Shown here: piece after piece, positions 44,768-53,479 of the stretch
How the letters are laid out: every line of letters begins with the position of its first letter
Numbering within the stretch: position 1 is the stretch's first letter
Assembly (NCBI RefSeq): GCF_900101395.1
Contig: NZ_FMZO01000008.1
Coordinates: forward strand, 62,001 to 126,000
DNA from: Niabella drilacis
Lineage (GTDB): Bacteria; Bacteroidota; Bacteroidia; Chitinophagales; Chitinophagaceae
Length of the DNA stretch: 64,000 nt
Direction of reading: 5' to 3'
Position numbers and translations under genes: made by a program
Notes under the pieces: generated by a model
What the model saw: only the letters and a program-made list of their open reading frames with translations
Database searches by the model: none
Told to the model about the DNA's origin: nothing

Positions 44768-46399
44768 CTAACGCCACAATGTGTGCTGTTGCACTGCTGT
44801 ATTGGTATTTATCTCCGATTCGGGAATGGGCAGATAGTAGTGCTTGGGCTGGAAATTATTGGCGCCCTGCTTTTGATTGGTCACAAAGATCTGCTTCATT
44901 TCGGCCGGTGTGTACCAGCGTTTCAGGTCAAAGAAGCGATGCCCTTCAAAGAAAAACTCCAGTTCATTCTGCCGAACCACTTCGTTCATCAGTTCACCGG
45001 CACCTGCCCAGGTTTTGTTTTCGTTAAGCCCGGCGCGTTTCCGGATGCGCTTCAGATCGGTGATCGCGTCCTGCAGGTTCCCGTTTTTAATACAGGCTTC
45101 TGCATGAAGCAACAGGACCTCGGCAAAACGGATCACGCGCAGGTTATTATTGTTATTGGCCGCATTGTACATACTGTTGGCGCCCTCTTCGTTCTTGTAA
45201 AAATTGGTGTATTTTTTTAACAGGAAACGTCCGGCCTTATCACCTATTTTCGGATAGGTCAATCCTGTGTTTACCGACATTTTTGCCTGGGCTTCATGCC
45301 AGAGCCAATCGAAATCATGATTGCCAAACCAGGAGCCATCGGTCAACCCTGTTTCATAATCGGAGTACTTCCAGAAGAAGCTGGTGTACATCCGTTTGTC
45401 GAAACGGGTATCAGAGCCTGCGGGACGCTCTTCGCTTACAAAATCGCGTACAATGGATATACCCGGCACTAATTTAAACCAGGCGCCGGTACCAGCCGGT
45501 CCGCAAAAATTGGGTAATGCAAAACCCAGCTGGCAGGAGGCGCAATCATTGCCCCATATTCCGCCGGAACCCAAAAATCCATCATAGGATAATTCAAATA
45601 CCGACTCTTTGTTAAACTCGGTGGTTTCTTTAAAATTGTCTTCAAAGTTCTCCGTTAAATCATAGTTATAAGGTGCGGTGAGCAGGGCCTTTAACTCGGT
45701 CTCGGCCTCGGGGTATTGTTTGGTATATACCAGGGCCTTACCCAGGTATGCGATAGCTGCGCCCCTGGTAACCCGGCCTTTCTCGCCGTCAGGTCTGCTC
45801 ACAGGCAGGTTCTCCTTGGCTACCTTAAAATCTGCTATAACCTGCTTCCATACATCCGCTTCCGGTGAGGAGGGCTTATTACCGCCGTCCGGATCATCGC
45901 CTGCGGGCAACAATCGCAGCGGCACATCGCCAAAATTGGCAGCCAGCAAAAAATAGTACATGCCCCGTAAAAAGCTTACCTCACCGATCATCTGTTTCTT
46001 CTTACCGTCATCCATTTTTACCCGGTCAATATTTTTCATAAATACATTGGCCCTGTTGATCCCTTTGTACAGGTCTCCAAAATTGCTTCCCGCGGTACCG
46101 GCGGAGTTAAGGAAATTAACATACTCCCAGGTAAAGGGCTCTTCACCAATCAGGAACCACATGTCATCGGCCCTGTTCAGGGTCTGATAGCCGGAATAAG
46201 CACCGAAATAGCCATCCATTTGATTGCGGATGGGTGAATAAATGGTAGGAATGGCAGCCAGTGCATCAGACTCCGTTTGCCAATAGGTTGCTTCTACGGG
46301 AAGGTTGGGGTTGACTTTGTTTAGAAAATCTTTGTTACAGCCACCCAGGAACAACAGAACTGCTGCCGCCGCTGTATATTTTTTTATTGAAAGCCTCAT
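44768..46399 (-). CDS. SusD/RagB-type surface lipoprotein (PUL 2)
   Basis: From the ATG at 46399 the product is 543 residues with a lipobox at Cys21 (LGGC). The open frame extends to 46555, but that part overlaps the susC end and lacks a signal. SusD features are the FLNKVNPNLPVEATYW start, helical middle with SFLRGMYYFLLAANFGDVPL, and the C-terminal RFAEVLLLHAEACIKNG and RIRKRAGL blocks. It is the glycan-binding lid of the transporter encoded just upstream. Sequence is distant from the PUL 1 SusD, so a different glycan is expected. Confidence 0.94.
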   Translation of the reverse strand: MRLSIKKYTAAAAVLLFLGGCNKDFLNKVNPNLPVEATYWQTESDALAAIPTIYSPIRNQMDGYFGAYSGYQTLNRADDMWFLIGEEPFTWEYVNFLNSAGTAGSNFGDLYKGINRANVFMKNIDRVKMDDGKKKQMIGEVSFLRGMYYFLLAANFGDVPLRLLPAGDDPDGGNKPSSPEADVWKQVIADFKVAKENLPVSRPDGEKGRVTRGAAIAYLGKALVYTKQYPEAETELKALLTAPYNYDLTENFEDNFKETTEFNKESVFELSYDGFLGSGGIWGNDCASCQLGFALPNFCGPAGTGAWFKLVPGISIVRDFVSEERPAGSDTRFDKRMYTSFFWKYSDYETGLTDGSWFGNHDFDWLWHEAQAKMSVNTGLTYPKIGDKAGRFLLKKYTNFYKNEEGANSMYNAANNNNNLRVIRFAEVLLLHAEACIKNGNLQDAITDLKRIRKRAGLNENKTWAGAGELMNEVVRQNELEFFFEGHRFFDLKRWYTPAEMKQIFVTNQKQGANNFQPKHYYLPIPESEINTNTAVQQHTLWR

Positions 46400-46451
46400 T
46401 ATTACTATTTTAAAAGAAATAAAAATTGTGATACAAAATGCCGTTTCAACA

Positions 46452-49400
46452 TTAAAAATTGGCCTGTATGCCAAACATAATGGTACGTGCCAGCGGAAAA
46501 CGGCCATAATCAGTACCCGCTGAAAACACACCGGTATAATCGCCGTTTTCGCCATTGCTTTGCCCCAGGTCAGGTGTATAGCCTTTGTATTTGGTAGCGG
46601 TAAACAGGTTGTCTGCTGCCAGGAAGATACGGCCGTTCTTTAATGTGGCCTTGCTTAACCACTGTTTAGGCAGCGTGTAGCCCAGTTCCACTGTTTTTAG
46701 GCGGAAGAATGCACCGCTCTCGATCCAGCGATCGCTTACCCGCCGTTTATTATCATTGGGGTCCTCCCGGGTGTAGCGGGGGATATCGGTATTGGTGTTG
46801 GAGGGAGTCCAGGAGTTCAGCAGGCTTGCTGAGTGGTTGTTTACCTCGTTGGTCTGCTCCATGCGTGCACGGGTATAATTGTATATTTTGTTGCCGTACA
46901 TGCCGTCAAAGAAGAAAGCCAGGTCTACTCCTTTGTAATCCAGTCCGCCCCGTATGCCATAAGCCAGTTTGGGGAAGGGGCTTCCTACGTACTGGCGGTC
47001 ATTGTTGTCAATTCTTCCATCACCATTAAAATCAACAAATTTAATATCGCCACCCCTTGCTTTGGGCTGTATTACGTTACCGTTGGCATCTTTGTACGCC
47101 TGCGCTTCGGCATCTGACTGAAACAGGCCGTCGGTTTTAATTACCCAGAAACCGCCGATAGGGTATCCCACTTTAGCCCAGCTCACAACGCCCTCACCCC
47201 GTGGATTAAAGCCTTCAAATTGCTGCACAGTGCCCACGGTTACGGCGCTCACTTCATTTTTAACCGTGGAGGCGTTTACACCAATAGTATAGTTCAATGC
47301 GCCAACAGCATTTCTGTACGTGGCTAAAAATTCGAAGCCTTTATTGCTGATGGTTCCGGCATTCATCACCGGTGAGCCTGTAAGTCCTGTAGAAGGGGGC
47401 TGATTGATATTGAGCAGTACCCCCCTGGTATCTCTTATATAATAGTCGGCGCTAATGTTGAGTTTATTCCTCAGAAAGGCCAGGTCCAGTCCTATATTGC
47501 TGGTAACGGTTTCCTCCCAGGTAAGGTCCGGGCGGGAAACCCAGTTGATACCGGTAATGGATCCGGGCCACAGCTTGCCGCCCTGTATGTAGTTGATGCC
47601 ATAGGTAGTGATGTTCTGCGTGGTGTAATTGGGTATTTCCTGGTTACCCAGCCTGCCGTAGCTGGCACGTACTTTCAGCTCATTTACGGTGTTTTTTGCG
47701 GCCTCAAAGAAGCGTTCATTCATCACATTCCAGCCCAGGGCGATAGAGGGGAATACCCCGTAGCGATGTCCGTCCTCGAACTTGGACGATCCGTCCCGGC
47801 GCAACGATGCCGTCAGCAGATAACGGCTGTCATAGCTATATACTAAACGGCCAAACTGAGATATGAGCGCTGCTTCCTGCAGACTTCCGGATGTAGACTG
47901 ATCGGGTAAGGCCCCTGCGTTAATAGCATCGGTTCCAGAAGGAAGATCTTTCCGGCTGGCTCCAAAGCCCCGGCTGGTATTTTCCTGGGCCGAATAACCT
48001 GCTAAAACATGAATGGTGTGCTTGTTAAGTGTGCGGTCGTAATGCAGGGTGTTTTCAATGAGCCACTGATTGTTGAAAAAAGCATTTTCGTTAAGATAGG
48101 ATTGCTGATTGGCTGTGCCATAGGTATAGGCCAGACCCCGGTCATAATTCCTGCCGGTGGTCCGGTTAATACCAACATTGAGTCTGTATTTTAACCCTTT
48201 TATAAACAGATCTGCTTCGGCATAGCCATTCAGCATAATATCCGTCTGATATACGTGCTTGTTATGCAGGTTTAAAAAACCAACAGGGTTTTCTAAATTT
48301 TTCATCCACGGGGCATAAGTGGCATAGCCCCCCAATATAGCGGGATCATAAATCGGCAGTAATGCATTCTGACGCAGCACATCGGTGATGGTCAGGTCGG
48401 AATATTTGCGGTCGCCCGATTTAATTAAGAAGGTATTACCCATGCGAAAATGATCGTTGAAAAAACTGAACGTATTTTTGGTACGTATGGTAAATGCCTT
48501 ATAGCCGGTGGTTTTTAAAATACCGTCCTGATCCATATAGCCCGCAGAAACATTGTAGGTAGATCGCTCACCTCCACCGGATACATCTAAATTTACTTTG
48601 TTGATGGGCGCCGTGTGAAACACTTCGTTCTGCCAGTTGGTATTGGCCATAAAGCTTTCTGCCTGGGCGGGCAGCAGGCCGTTTTCTTTTTCAATGGCCT
48701 TCCATTGCGGACCGCTCATTAAGTCCATTTTTTTGGGAAGGCTTTGCACCCCCGTAAAGGCATTGATGCCGATAACGGCCGGGCTGTTTTTACGTCCTCC
48801 CTTGGTGGTAACGATCACCACCCCATTGGCCGCCCGCGAACCATAGATGGCTGCGGCAGATGCATCTTTCAAAACCTCCAGGGAGGCAATATCATTGGGA
48901 TCAACCAAATTAATATCGCCAAACACCCCGTCAATAACATAAAGCGGAGCGTTGCTGCGCAAAGAGCCAAGGCCGCGGATATTGATGCTTAAGCCTGCGC
49001 CCGGCGTACCTCCTGCGTTAGAGACGGATACACCTGCTATCCGGCCCTGTAAGGCGCCTGCAGCGCTTTTGGCCAGGTTGGACTGCAGGTCTTTACCGGT
49101 TACCGAAGCAACGGCACCCGTAAGATCTTTTTTCTTAATGGTCCCATACCCGATCACCACTACTTCGTCCATCTGGCTGCCTTCGTTCAGGGATACCGTG
49201 ATGGTATTGGTGCCGGTAATGGAGGCTTCTGCGGTTTGAAGACCGGTATAGGTAAACTCCAGGGTTTGCCCTTTTTCCGCATTTAAAATGAAATTTCCGT
49301 TCTCGTCGGTTTGCGTTGCTGTCGTTGTTCCTTTTACTGTTACGGTAGCACCTGGCAGGGGATTGTTGTTTTTATCCCGTACCGTTCCTTTGACCTGTAA

Positions 49401-49466
49401 TACTTGCTGGGCCCATGTAAAATGACTAATGGTTCCTAAAAGCAGTATGAGTAATACTTTTTTCAT
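46452..49466 (-). CDS. SusC/RagA-type outer-membrane transporter (PUL 2)
   Basis: From the ATG at 49466 (MKKVLLILLL signal) the product is 1004 residues. It has a carboxypeptidase-like domain (VKGTVRDKNNNPLPGATV, ~25-100), a plug with INIRGLGSL and AAIYGSRAANGVVIVTTK, and a barrel ending GIQANF. It is the TonB-driven glycan importer of PUL 2. The upstream ATG at 49517 adds residues before the signal and is not used. No sensor kinase, ECF sigma or anti-sigma gene is adjacent, and the protein lacks an N-terminal STN domain, so control is not anti-sigma based. Confidence 0.95.
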   Translation of the reverse strand: MKKVLLILLLGTISHFTWAQQVLQVKGTVRDKNNNPLPGATVTVKGTTTATQTDENGNFILNAEKGQTLEFTYTGLQTAEASITGTNTITVSLNEGSQMDEVVVIGYGTIKKKDLTGAVASVTGKDLQSNLAKSAAGALQGRIAGVSVSNAGGTPGAGLSINIRGLGSLRSNAPLYVIDGVFGDINLVDPNDIASLEVLKDASAAAIYGSRAANGVVIVTTKGGRKNSPAVIGINAFTGVQSLPKKMDLMSGPQWKAIEKENGLLPAQAESFMANTNWQNEVFHTAPINKVNLDVSGGGERSTYNVSAGYMDQDGILKTTGYKAFTIRTKNTFSFFNDHFRMGNTFLIKSGDRKYSDLTITDVLRQNALLPIYDPAILGGYATYAPWMKNLENPVGFLNLHNKHVYQTDIMLNGYAEADLFIKGLKYRLNVGINRTTGRNYDRGLAYTYGTANQQSYLNENAFFNNQWLIENTLHYDRTLNKHTIHVLAGYSAQENTSRGFGASRKDLPSGTDAINAGALPDQSTSGSLQEAALISQFGRLVYSYDSRYLLTASLRRDGSSKFEDGHRYGVFPSIALGWNVMNERFFEAAKNTVNELKVRASYGRLGNQEIPNYTTQNITTYGINYIQGGKLWPGSITGINWVSRPDLTWEETVTSNIGLDLAFLRNKLNISADYYIRDTRGVLLNINQPPSTGLTGSPVMNAGTISNKGFEFLATYRNAVGALNYTIGVNASTVKNEVSAVTVGTVQQFEGFNPRGEGVVSWAKVGYPIGGFWVIKTDGLFQSDAEAQAYKDANGNVIQPKARGGDIKFVDFNGDGRIDNNDRQYVGSPFPKLAYGIRGGLDYKGVDLAFFFDGMYGNKIYNYTRARMEQTNEVNNHSASLLNSWTPSNTNTDIPRYTREDPNDNKRRVSDRWIESGAFFRLKTVELGYTLPKQWLSKATLKNGRIFLAADNLFTATKYKGYTPDLGQSNGENGDYTGVFSAGTDYGRFPLARTIMFGIQANF

Positions 49467-49900
49467 ACATATGGCTTGTTTGGTAAAAAAATGATGGGAT
49501 AAAACTACTGGAAACACTACCGGATGGATTTCACAATAACACCAAGTTCATTGAACAATTTTTCCTTTTATTTTGGGGGCCGCATGAGCGGTGCCCCGGG
49601 ATAGTATTGTGCTGAAAGCGTCGTAAAGAGCCCCCTTTAAAGACAGGCAACCGGGCCGGGCAGTATGGTAAAGGCAAGCGCAGAGCTCTGCAGATAAAGG
49701 ATCAACGGTGTTTTTGTTGAACGATTTGCTCAATCAGGTTGAAAAATCCGCTCAGGTCCGATGTTTTTGAGTGCAGGCATTGTCTATGGCATAAGCGTTC
49801 AGGGCGTTCCAACGGCTTAAGGCCGTAGGATGATCCTGGTTGAAGGTTATCATACCCATTTATAATATAAAGGGTAAGGACAAGCAGGCGGGCAGGGACT
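49467..49900. other. Control region of PUL 2
   Basis: No gene is supported; a 61-codon frame at 49548-49733 has no recognisable product. The region carries the direct repeat at 49716-49754, about 250 bases before susC. No TAnnTTTG box is seen on the minus strand between the repeat and susC, so the promoter is not located. Confidence 0.5.
49716..49754 (-). promoter_or_regulatory. Direct repeat upstream of PUL 2
   Basis: GTTGAACGATTTGCTCA (49716-49732) is repeated as GTTGAAAAATCCGCTCA (49738-49754), 13 of 17 identical, with a 22-base period. The two helical-turn spacing is like the candidate operator of PUL 1, but the sequence differs. A regulator encoded elsewhere may bind it. Confidence 0.4.
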
Positions 49901-50338
49901 TTATACCCTCATAGTATCGGCTTTCCAGCTCCGGATCTGTTGTTTAATAGACCGGGGAGGAAGCGCTTCCTGCAGTGTTTTCTCGATCAGCGGCAGCAAT
50001 TCTTCATCGGGGGCAAACCGCAGTGCTGCAACCTGCGAAAAAGACAGCAGTTGTTCCAGTGGGTCAAAGGGCTTGCCGGTGAGTACAAAATACCGGTGCC
50101 GCATTTCCAGCATTACCATCCGGTTTTGAAGCATAAGGGCATAATGCTGCCGCAGCATATAGGACAACCAGCCAATAAGCAGGATCAGCAGGGCGATAAA
50201 GATCCATACCGTTCTTAAAGCAGGATCACAGAAAATGTTGTAAACAGCGCCGGCTTCCAGCAGCAACAGGAAGGGATAAAAGACAAAATGATGCGGCGGA
50301 TAATACCGGACATGATTGCTGAAACGCTGGCTGGCCAT
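49901..50338 (-). CDS. DUF6526 membrane protein
   Basis: The 145-residue protein matches the DUF6526 family: N-terminal FSNHVRYYPPHHFVFYP, then two membrane helices (~20-40 and ~44-62), then a charged cytoplasmic tail with RYFVLTGKPFDPLEQLLS. It is probably an inner-membrane protein of unknown role. It stands alone, divergent from the Rrf2 gene. Confidence 0.75.
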   Translation of the reverse strand: MASQRFSNHVRYYPPHHFVFYPFLLLLEAGAVYNIFCDPALRTVWIFIALLILLIGWLSYMLRQHYALMLQNRMVMLEMRHRYFVLTGKPFDPLEQLLSFSQVAALRFAPDEELLPLIEKTLQEALPPRSIKQQIRSWKADTMRV

Positions 50339-50530
50339 AGTAGAAATTTGCCGTTAAGATAACGGAAATTTCCGGGAGCGGCGCAAGTGCATGATCTTCT
50401 TTCGCCCTGGTTGATGAAACCCGGGGGCCTGTCTTCAGACGCCTGGTAATAGAAAGGGTATGCGCCCTGTACAAAAACGCCGCACGGAAAATTTAACATT
50501 CCCGGTTTCATTTTTTCAGGCGCTTGTCTG

Positions 50531-50538
50531 TATCTTTG
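50531..50538 (+). promoter_or_regulatory. -7 box of the Rrf2 regulator gene
   Basis: TATCTTTG is a perfect TAnnTTTG box. The inverted repeat at 50541-50561 begins two bases later, covering the expected transcription start. Confidence 0.6.
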
Positions 50539-50540
50539 TT

Positions 50541-50561
50541 CTGTAATAAAAATAATTACAG
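50541..50561 (+). promoter_or_regulatory. Rrf2 operator candidate, site 1
   Basis: CTGTAAT, seven bases, then ATTACAG form a perfect inverted repeat between the -7 box and the ATG at 50563. A near copy lies in front of the next gene at 50984-51004. Bound protein would block transcription start, so autorepression is likely. Confidence 0.65.
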
Positions 50562-50562
50562 A

Positions 50563-50967
50563 ATGATCAACGGGCGTTTTGCAACAGTAATTCATATCCT
50601 TACCCTGCTGGCACAGGAAGAGGGGGCATTAAGCTCATCTTATATAGCGGGGAGCATTAACATCAACCCGGTATTGGTACGAAAGGAGATCAGCGTTCTG
50701 CGGGCCGCCGGATTTGTTGTAACGCAGGAAGGTAAAAATGGCGGAAGCAGCCTGGCAATGCCTCCTTCAAAGATCCGGTTATCGGACCTGTATAGGGTCG
50801 TTTATAAGGAGGGCCTGTTTGCTCATTCCAGGAACCTGCCCAACCAGCACTGTACTGTTGGTAAACGTATCGGCGTTATTATGGACGGTTTAAATACCGA
50901 AGCGGAACAGGCTTTGCTGAAAAGGTTTCGTTCCATTACGATCAGGGACCTGCTGGAACGGGTTTGA
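50563..50967 (+). CDS. Rrf2 family regulator, YwnA-like
   Basis: From the ATG at 50563 the product is 134 residues, starting MINGRFATVIHILTLL as YwnA-type Rrf2 proteins do. The TTG at 50524 would place the start upstream of the -7 box and is rejected. It has a winged helix-turn-helix at ~25-70 (SINPVLVRKEIS-like and GKNGGSSLA wing). It has a single Cys (NQHCTVG) and so no three-Cys iron-sulfur site as in IscR. It likely represses itself and the NAD(P)-binding protein downstream, as in the ywnA-ywnB arrangement of Bacillus. Confidence 0.87.
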   Translation: MINGRFATVIHILTLLAQEEGALSSSYIAGSININPVLVRKEISVLRAAGFVVTQEGKNGGSSLAMPPSKIRLSDLYRVVYKEGLFAHSRNLPNQHCTVGKRIGVIMDGLNTEAEQALLKRFRSITIRDLLERV

Positions 50968-50983
50968 TTTTTTTTGATTTAAA

Positions 50984-51004
50984 CTGTAATAAAAAATAAT
51001 ACAA
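50984..51004 (+). promoter_or_regulatory. Rrf2 operator candidate, site 2
   Basis: CTGTAATAAAAA followed after five bases by TACAA copies site 1 at 50541-50561: the first 12 bases are identical and the TACA half keeps the same spacing. It lies 23 bases before the ATG at 51028, so both genes can be controlled by the same protein. Confidence 0.6.
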
Positions 51005-51027
51005 TTAAATAATAAAAATAGCAGATA

Positions 51028-51678
51028 ATGAAAATTGCAATTATTGGAGCTACCGGTTTTGTAGGTAGCGCGGTCGTAAAGGAAGCTCTTGAAAGAGGGC
51101 ATGCGGTAATAGCCCTGGCACGGGATACGTCTAAACTGGGCGACATGCCGGGCCTCCTGACCCTGAAAAATGTGGATGTGACCAATGAAGCGGCACTGGC
51201 AGCTTCTTTAGCGGGCAGCGATGTGGTTATCAGTGCTTTTAATGCGGGATGGACGAATCCCAATCTTTATGAGGACTTCCTGGATGGTGCCCGGCATATT
51301 GAAGCCGTTGTGGAGAAAACCGGTCTTAAACGACTGATCGTTTTGGGCGGGGCCGGTAGTTTGCTGGTAGACGGGAAGCAGCTGGTGGATGGTCCGGATT
51401 TCCCGCGGGAATATAAAGCAGGCGCCCTCGCTGCGCGTGATTATTTGAATGAGCTGAAGGCTAACCGGCAGCTGGACTGGACCTTTTTCAGCCCGGCCAT
51501 AGAAATGAACCCGGGAGTTACAGCCGGCCGTACCGGTAAATTTCGTTTGGGCGGGGATACTCCTGTTTTTGATGCATCCGGAAGAAGTGTATTGTCCGTA
51601 GAGGACCTGGCGGTAGCGGTCATCAATGAAGCAGAACATCCGGCACATACCCGGCAGCGTTTTACGGCCGCCTATTAG
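51028..51678 (+). CDS. NAD(P)-binding oxidoreductase, YwnB-like
   Basis: The 216-residue protein has a Rossmann start, IAIIGATGFVGSAVVKEAL, and the atypical short-chain dehydrogenase (SDR_a5, NmrA-like) layout, with a VVISAFNAGW segment and LIVLGGAGSL strand. Such proteins bind NAD(P)H and act as quinone or flavin reductases or as redox sensors. It is paired with an Rrf2 regulator and shares its operator motif, suggesting induction by electrophile or redox stress. Substrate unknown. Confidence 0.87.
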   Translation: MKIAIIGATGFVGSAVVKEALERGHAVIALARDTSKLGDMPGLLTLKNVDVTNEAALAASLAGSDVVISAFNAGWTNPNLYEDFLDGARHIEAVVEKTGLKRLIVLGGAGSLLVDGKQLVDGPDFPREYKAGALAARDYLNELKANRQLDWTFFSPAIEMNPGVTAGRTGKFRLGGDTPVFDASGRSVLSVEDLAVAVINEAEHPAHTRQRFTAAY

Positions 51679-51730
51679 ACGTATAAATGATGAACAGTAC
51701 AGGAAGCTGTATTTGAGGACCGCTTTTATA

Positions 51731-51760
51731 AATCCCGCCCGGACAAATCCGGACGGGATT
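51731..51760 (+). terminator. Hairpin after the YwnB-like gene
   Basis: AATCCCGCCCGGA (51731-51743) and TCCGGACGGGATT (51748-51760) form a 13-base stem with one mismatch and a CAAA loop. It lacks a T-run. It probably ends the Rrf2 operon message or shields its 3' end. Confidence 0.55.
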
Positions 51761-51924
51761 GCCTGTACGGTAACCCGGCTCTTTTTGTTGCCGCAATGTA
51801 TATTTTATTTCCGGTATAGGGTAAGCCACGCATATGCCGGAGCCGGGCAGCACCCTGTGTCTTTGGCGGGCCGGAATCATGCTTATTATAAATCCCGTTT
51901 TATCAAAATGCGGTATATGATCTG

Positions 51925-51932
51925 TAATTTTG
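51925..51932 (+). promoter_or_regulatory. -7 box before the TPR gene
   Basis: TAATTTTG fits TAnnTTTG exactly and lies so close that transcription should start at about 51939. This favours the ATG at 51948 as the translation start. Confidence 0.45.
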
Positions 51933-51947
51933 GAGTAAATGCCAGAG

Positions 51948-53015
51948 ATGAAAGGACAATTGCTGCTCACCGGGTTCTTACTGCTGCTGTTAAAGGTACA
52001 GGGGCAGGACACCAGCAGGATCAAATTGCTGATGATGGAGGGGATCCGTTTTCATGATCAGGGACAATATGCGGATGCTGTAAAAAAATACGACAGCGTT
52101 TTGGGAATAGACCCGGATCATGTGATCGCTCAATATGAAAAATCGTATTCCCTGATGGCCTCCAAAAATTATAAGCAAGCGATCGAATTAAGTCAGGTCA
52201 TTATTAAGAGCAAACGGGCAGACAGCAGTATTATGGGGAATGCATATAGTACCTGGGGGGCGGCACTGGATGAGCAGGGCGATCATCAGAAAGCCTTAAA
52301 AGTATATGAGGAGGGGATCAGGGAGGTTCCCGGCAATAATATGCTCAACTATAACAAGGCGATCACTTATTTAAGGATGAACCAGATTGATGCGGGTATT
52401 TCAGAACTGGAAGCATCCCTCTCCAAAAACCCGGTGCATCTTTCCTCTCATTTTATGCTGGGCAGAACGATGCTGCTGAAGAACAATAAAATAGCGGCAT
52501 TAATGCCCTACATGACTTACCTGCTGCTGGATAACAGGAGTAAGCGGGCAGAGGATGCCCTTGGTGAAGTACGCCGCCTGGTAGAAGGTAATGCAAAGAA
52601 AACAGATTCCAATACCTATCATATTGAGATCTCCCGGGGCGCTTTGAAGAAACGGGGACATAAACGGCCTGCGGATGATGATTTTCAGTCGATAAGCTTG
52701 CTGTTTGAACTTGGAGGGGCAGCTGATGCTTCAAAAACAGAAGGGCTTTTGCCGGCAGACCGTTTTGCAGGCCGCCTGGCCTCAGTTATTGAATTGCTGG
52801 CAGGGCAGACGGGGCACAGCGGGTTTTATGGAAGCGTATATCTTCCGTTTTTCAGAGGGCTGCATGAACAGAAGCTTGTTGAAAGTTTTGCGCATCATAT
52901 CTTTTCGCCCTCCGGAAATGTGATGAACGAAGTCTGGATCCAGGATCACCGGGAGCAGATGGAGCAACTCCGGGTATGGACACAGGCTTATCGGTGGCCG
53001 GGGGCCGGTTTTTAG
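51948..53015 (+). CDS. Exported TPR-repeat protein
   Basis: The 355-residue product starts with a signal peptide (GQLLLTGFLLLLLKVQGQD) followed by about five TPR units (~20-190), such as GIRFHDQGQYADAVKKYDSV and YEEGIREVPGNNMLNYNKAI. The C-terminal ~150 residues are not repeat-like and I do not recognise them. It is probably periplasmic and protein-binding. An ATG nine bases earlier is possible but sits at the expected transcription start. No functional neighbours. Confidence 0.75.
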   Translation: MKGQLLLTGFLLLLLKVQGQDTSRIKLLMMEGIRFHDQGQYADAVKKYDSVLGIDPDHVIAQYEKSYSLMASKNYKQAIELSQVIIKSKRADSSIMGNAYSTWGAALDEQGDHQKALKVYEEGIREVPGNNMLNYNKAITYLRMNQIDAGISELEASLSKNPVHLSSHFMLGRTMLLKNNKIAALMPYMTYLLLDNRSKRAEDALGEVRRLVEGNAKKTDSNTYHIEISRGALKKRGHKRPADDDFQSISLLFELGGAADASKTEGLLPADRFAGRLASVIELLAGQTGHSGFYGSVYLPFFRGLHEQKLVESFAHHIFSPSGNVMNEVWIQDHREQMEQLRVWTQAYRWPGAGF

Positions 53016-53479
53016 TATCAGCTTTCATGTTTGGGGCTGTTTTTTATACCCGATCTGGTATCCCGGATCTTAATTCTCAATTCTCAAATGAGCTGGCGGC
53101 TAAGAGCTCCTATGTTTGTTTCAGGTTTCCAGTTTGAGTTATGCCGTGTTAAATGTGGCTGAACATTGCTGAATGCGGTCGAATATTGTTTAAGGGGCTG
53201 ATAACTGACAGCTGAAGACTCCTGTGTTTGTTTCAAGTTTAAGGTTTAAAGTTTCCAGCCTGCCCGCCGGCGGGTTAGAGCCGTTTCACTTTTCACTGGT
53301 TTAATGTGGTGGGACATTGTTGAATATAGTTTAATATTGTTTAAAGGACGCTATGTCCTGCCCTGATGGCCGAAAACGGATAACTCTGATAGCTAAAATC
53401 AGGATGCTCCTATGCACAGGTTTCACACAGGCACTGCGGCAGATTTCGGAGATGGCATTATAATGATTATCTTGCGTCC
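53016..53479. repeat. Modular intergenic repeats, block 2
   Basis: This 460-base gap before thyA is built of degenerate modules shared with 10875-11108: GTTTCAAGTTTAAGGTTTAA (53230-53250), a CCTGCCCGCCGGCGGG insert also found near 15280 in the opposite orientation, TTAATGTGG/GAATATTGTTTAA words repeated at least four times, and CTGATAACTGACAGCTGA. Each module appears at least twice here, so the gap looks like a tandem pair of one composite unit (53100-53200 and 53220-53400). No gene is visible. Confidence 0.6.

Noticed and set aside
44759-45220. 153-codon frame opposite the PUL 2 susD
   Set aside because: A shadow of the strongly supported SusD gene on the other strand.
46400-46555. Longer start for the PUL 2 SusD
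   Set aside because: Would overlap the susC end and hide the lipobox; the ATG at 46399 gives a normal lipoprotein signal.
49548-49733. 61-codon frame upstream of PUL 2 susC
   Set aside because: Short, no match, overlaps part of the direct repeat; likely chance.
53060-53400. Possible CRISPR array or direct-repeat array
   Set aside because: Repeats are degenerate, of mixed length, without regular spacers, and no cas genes are present.
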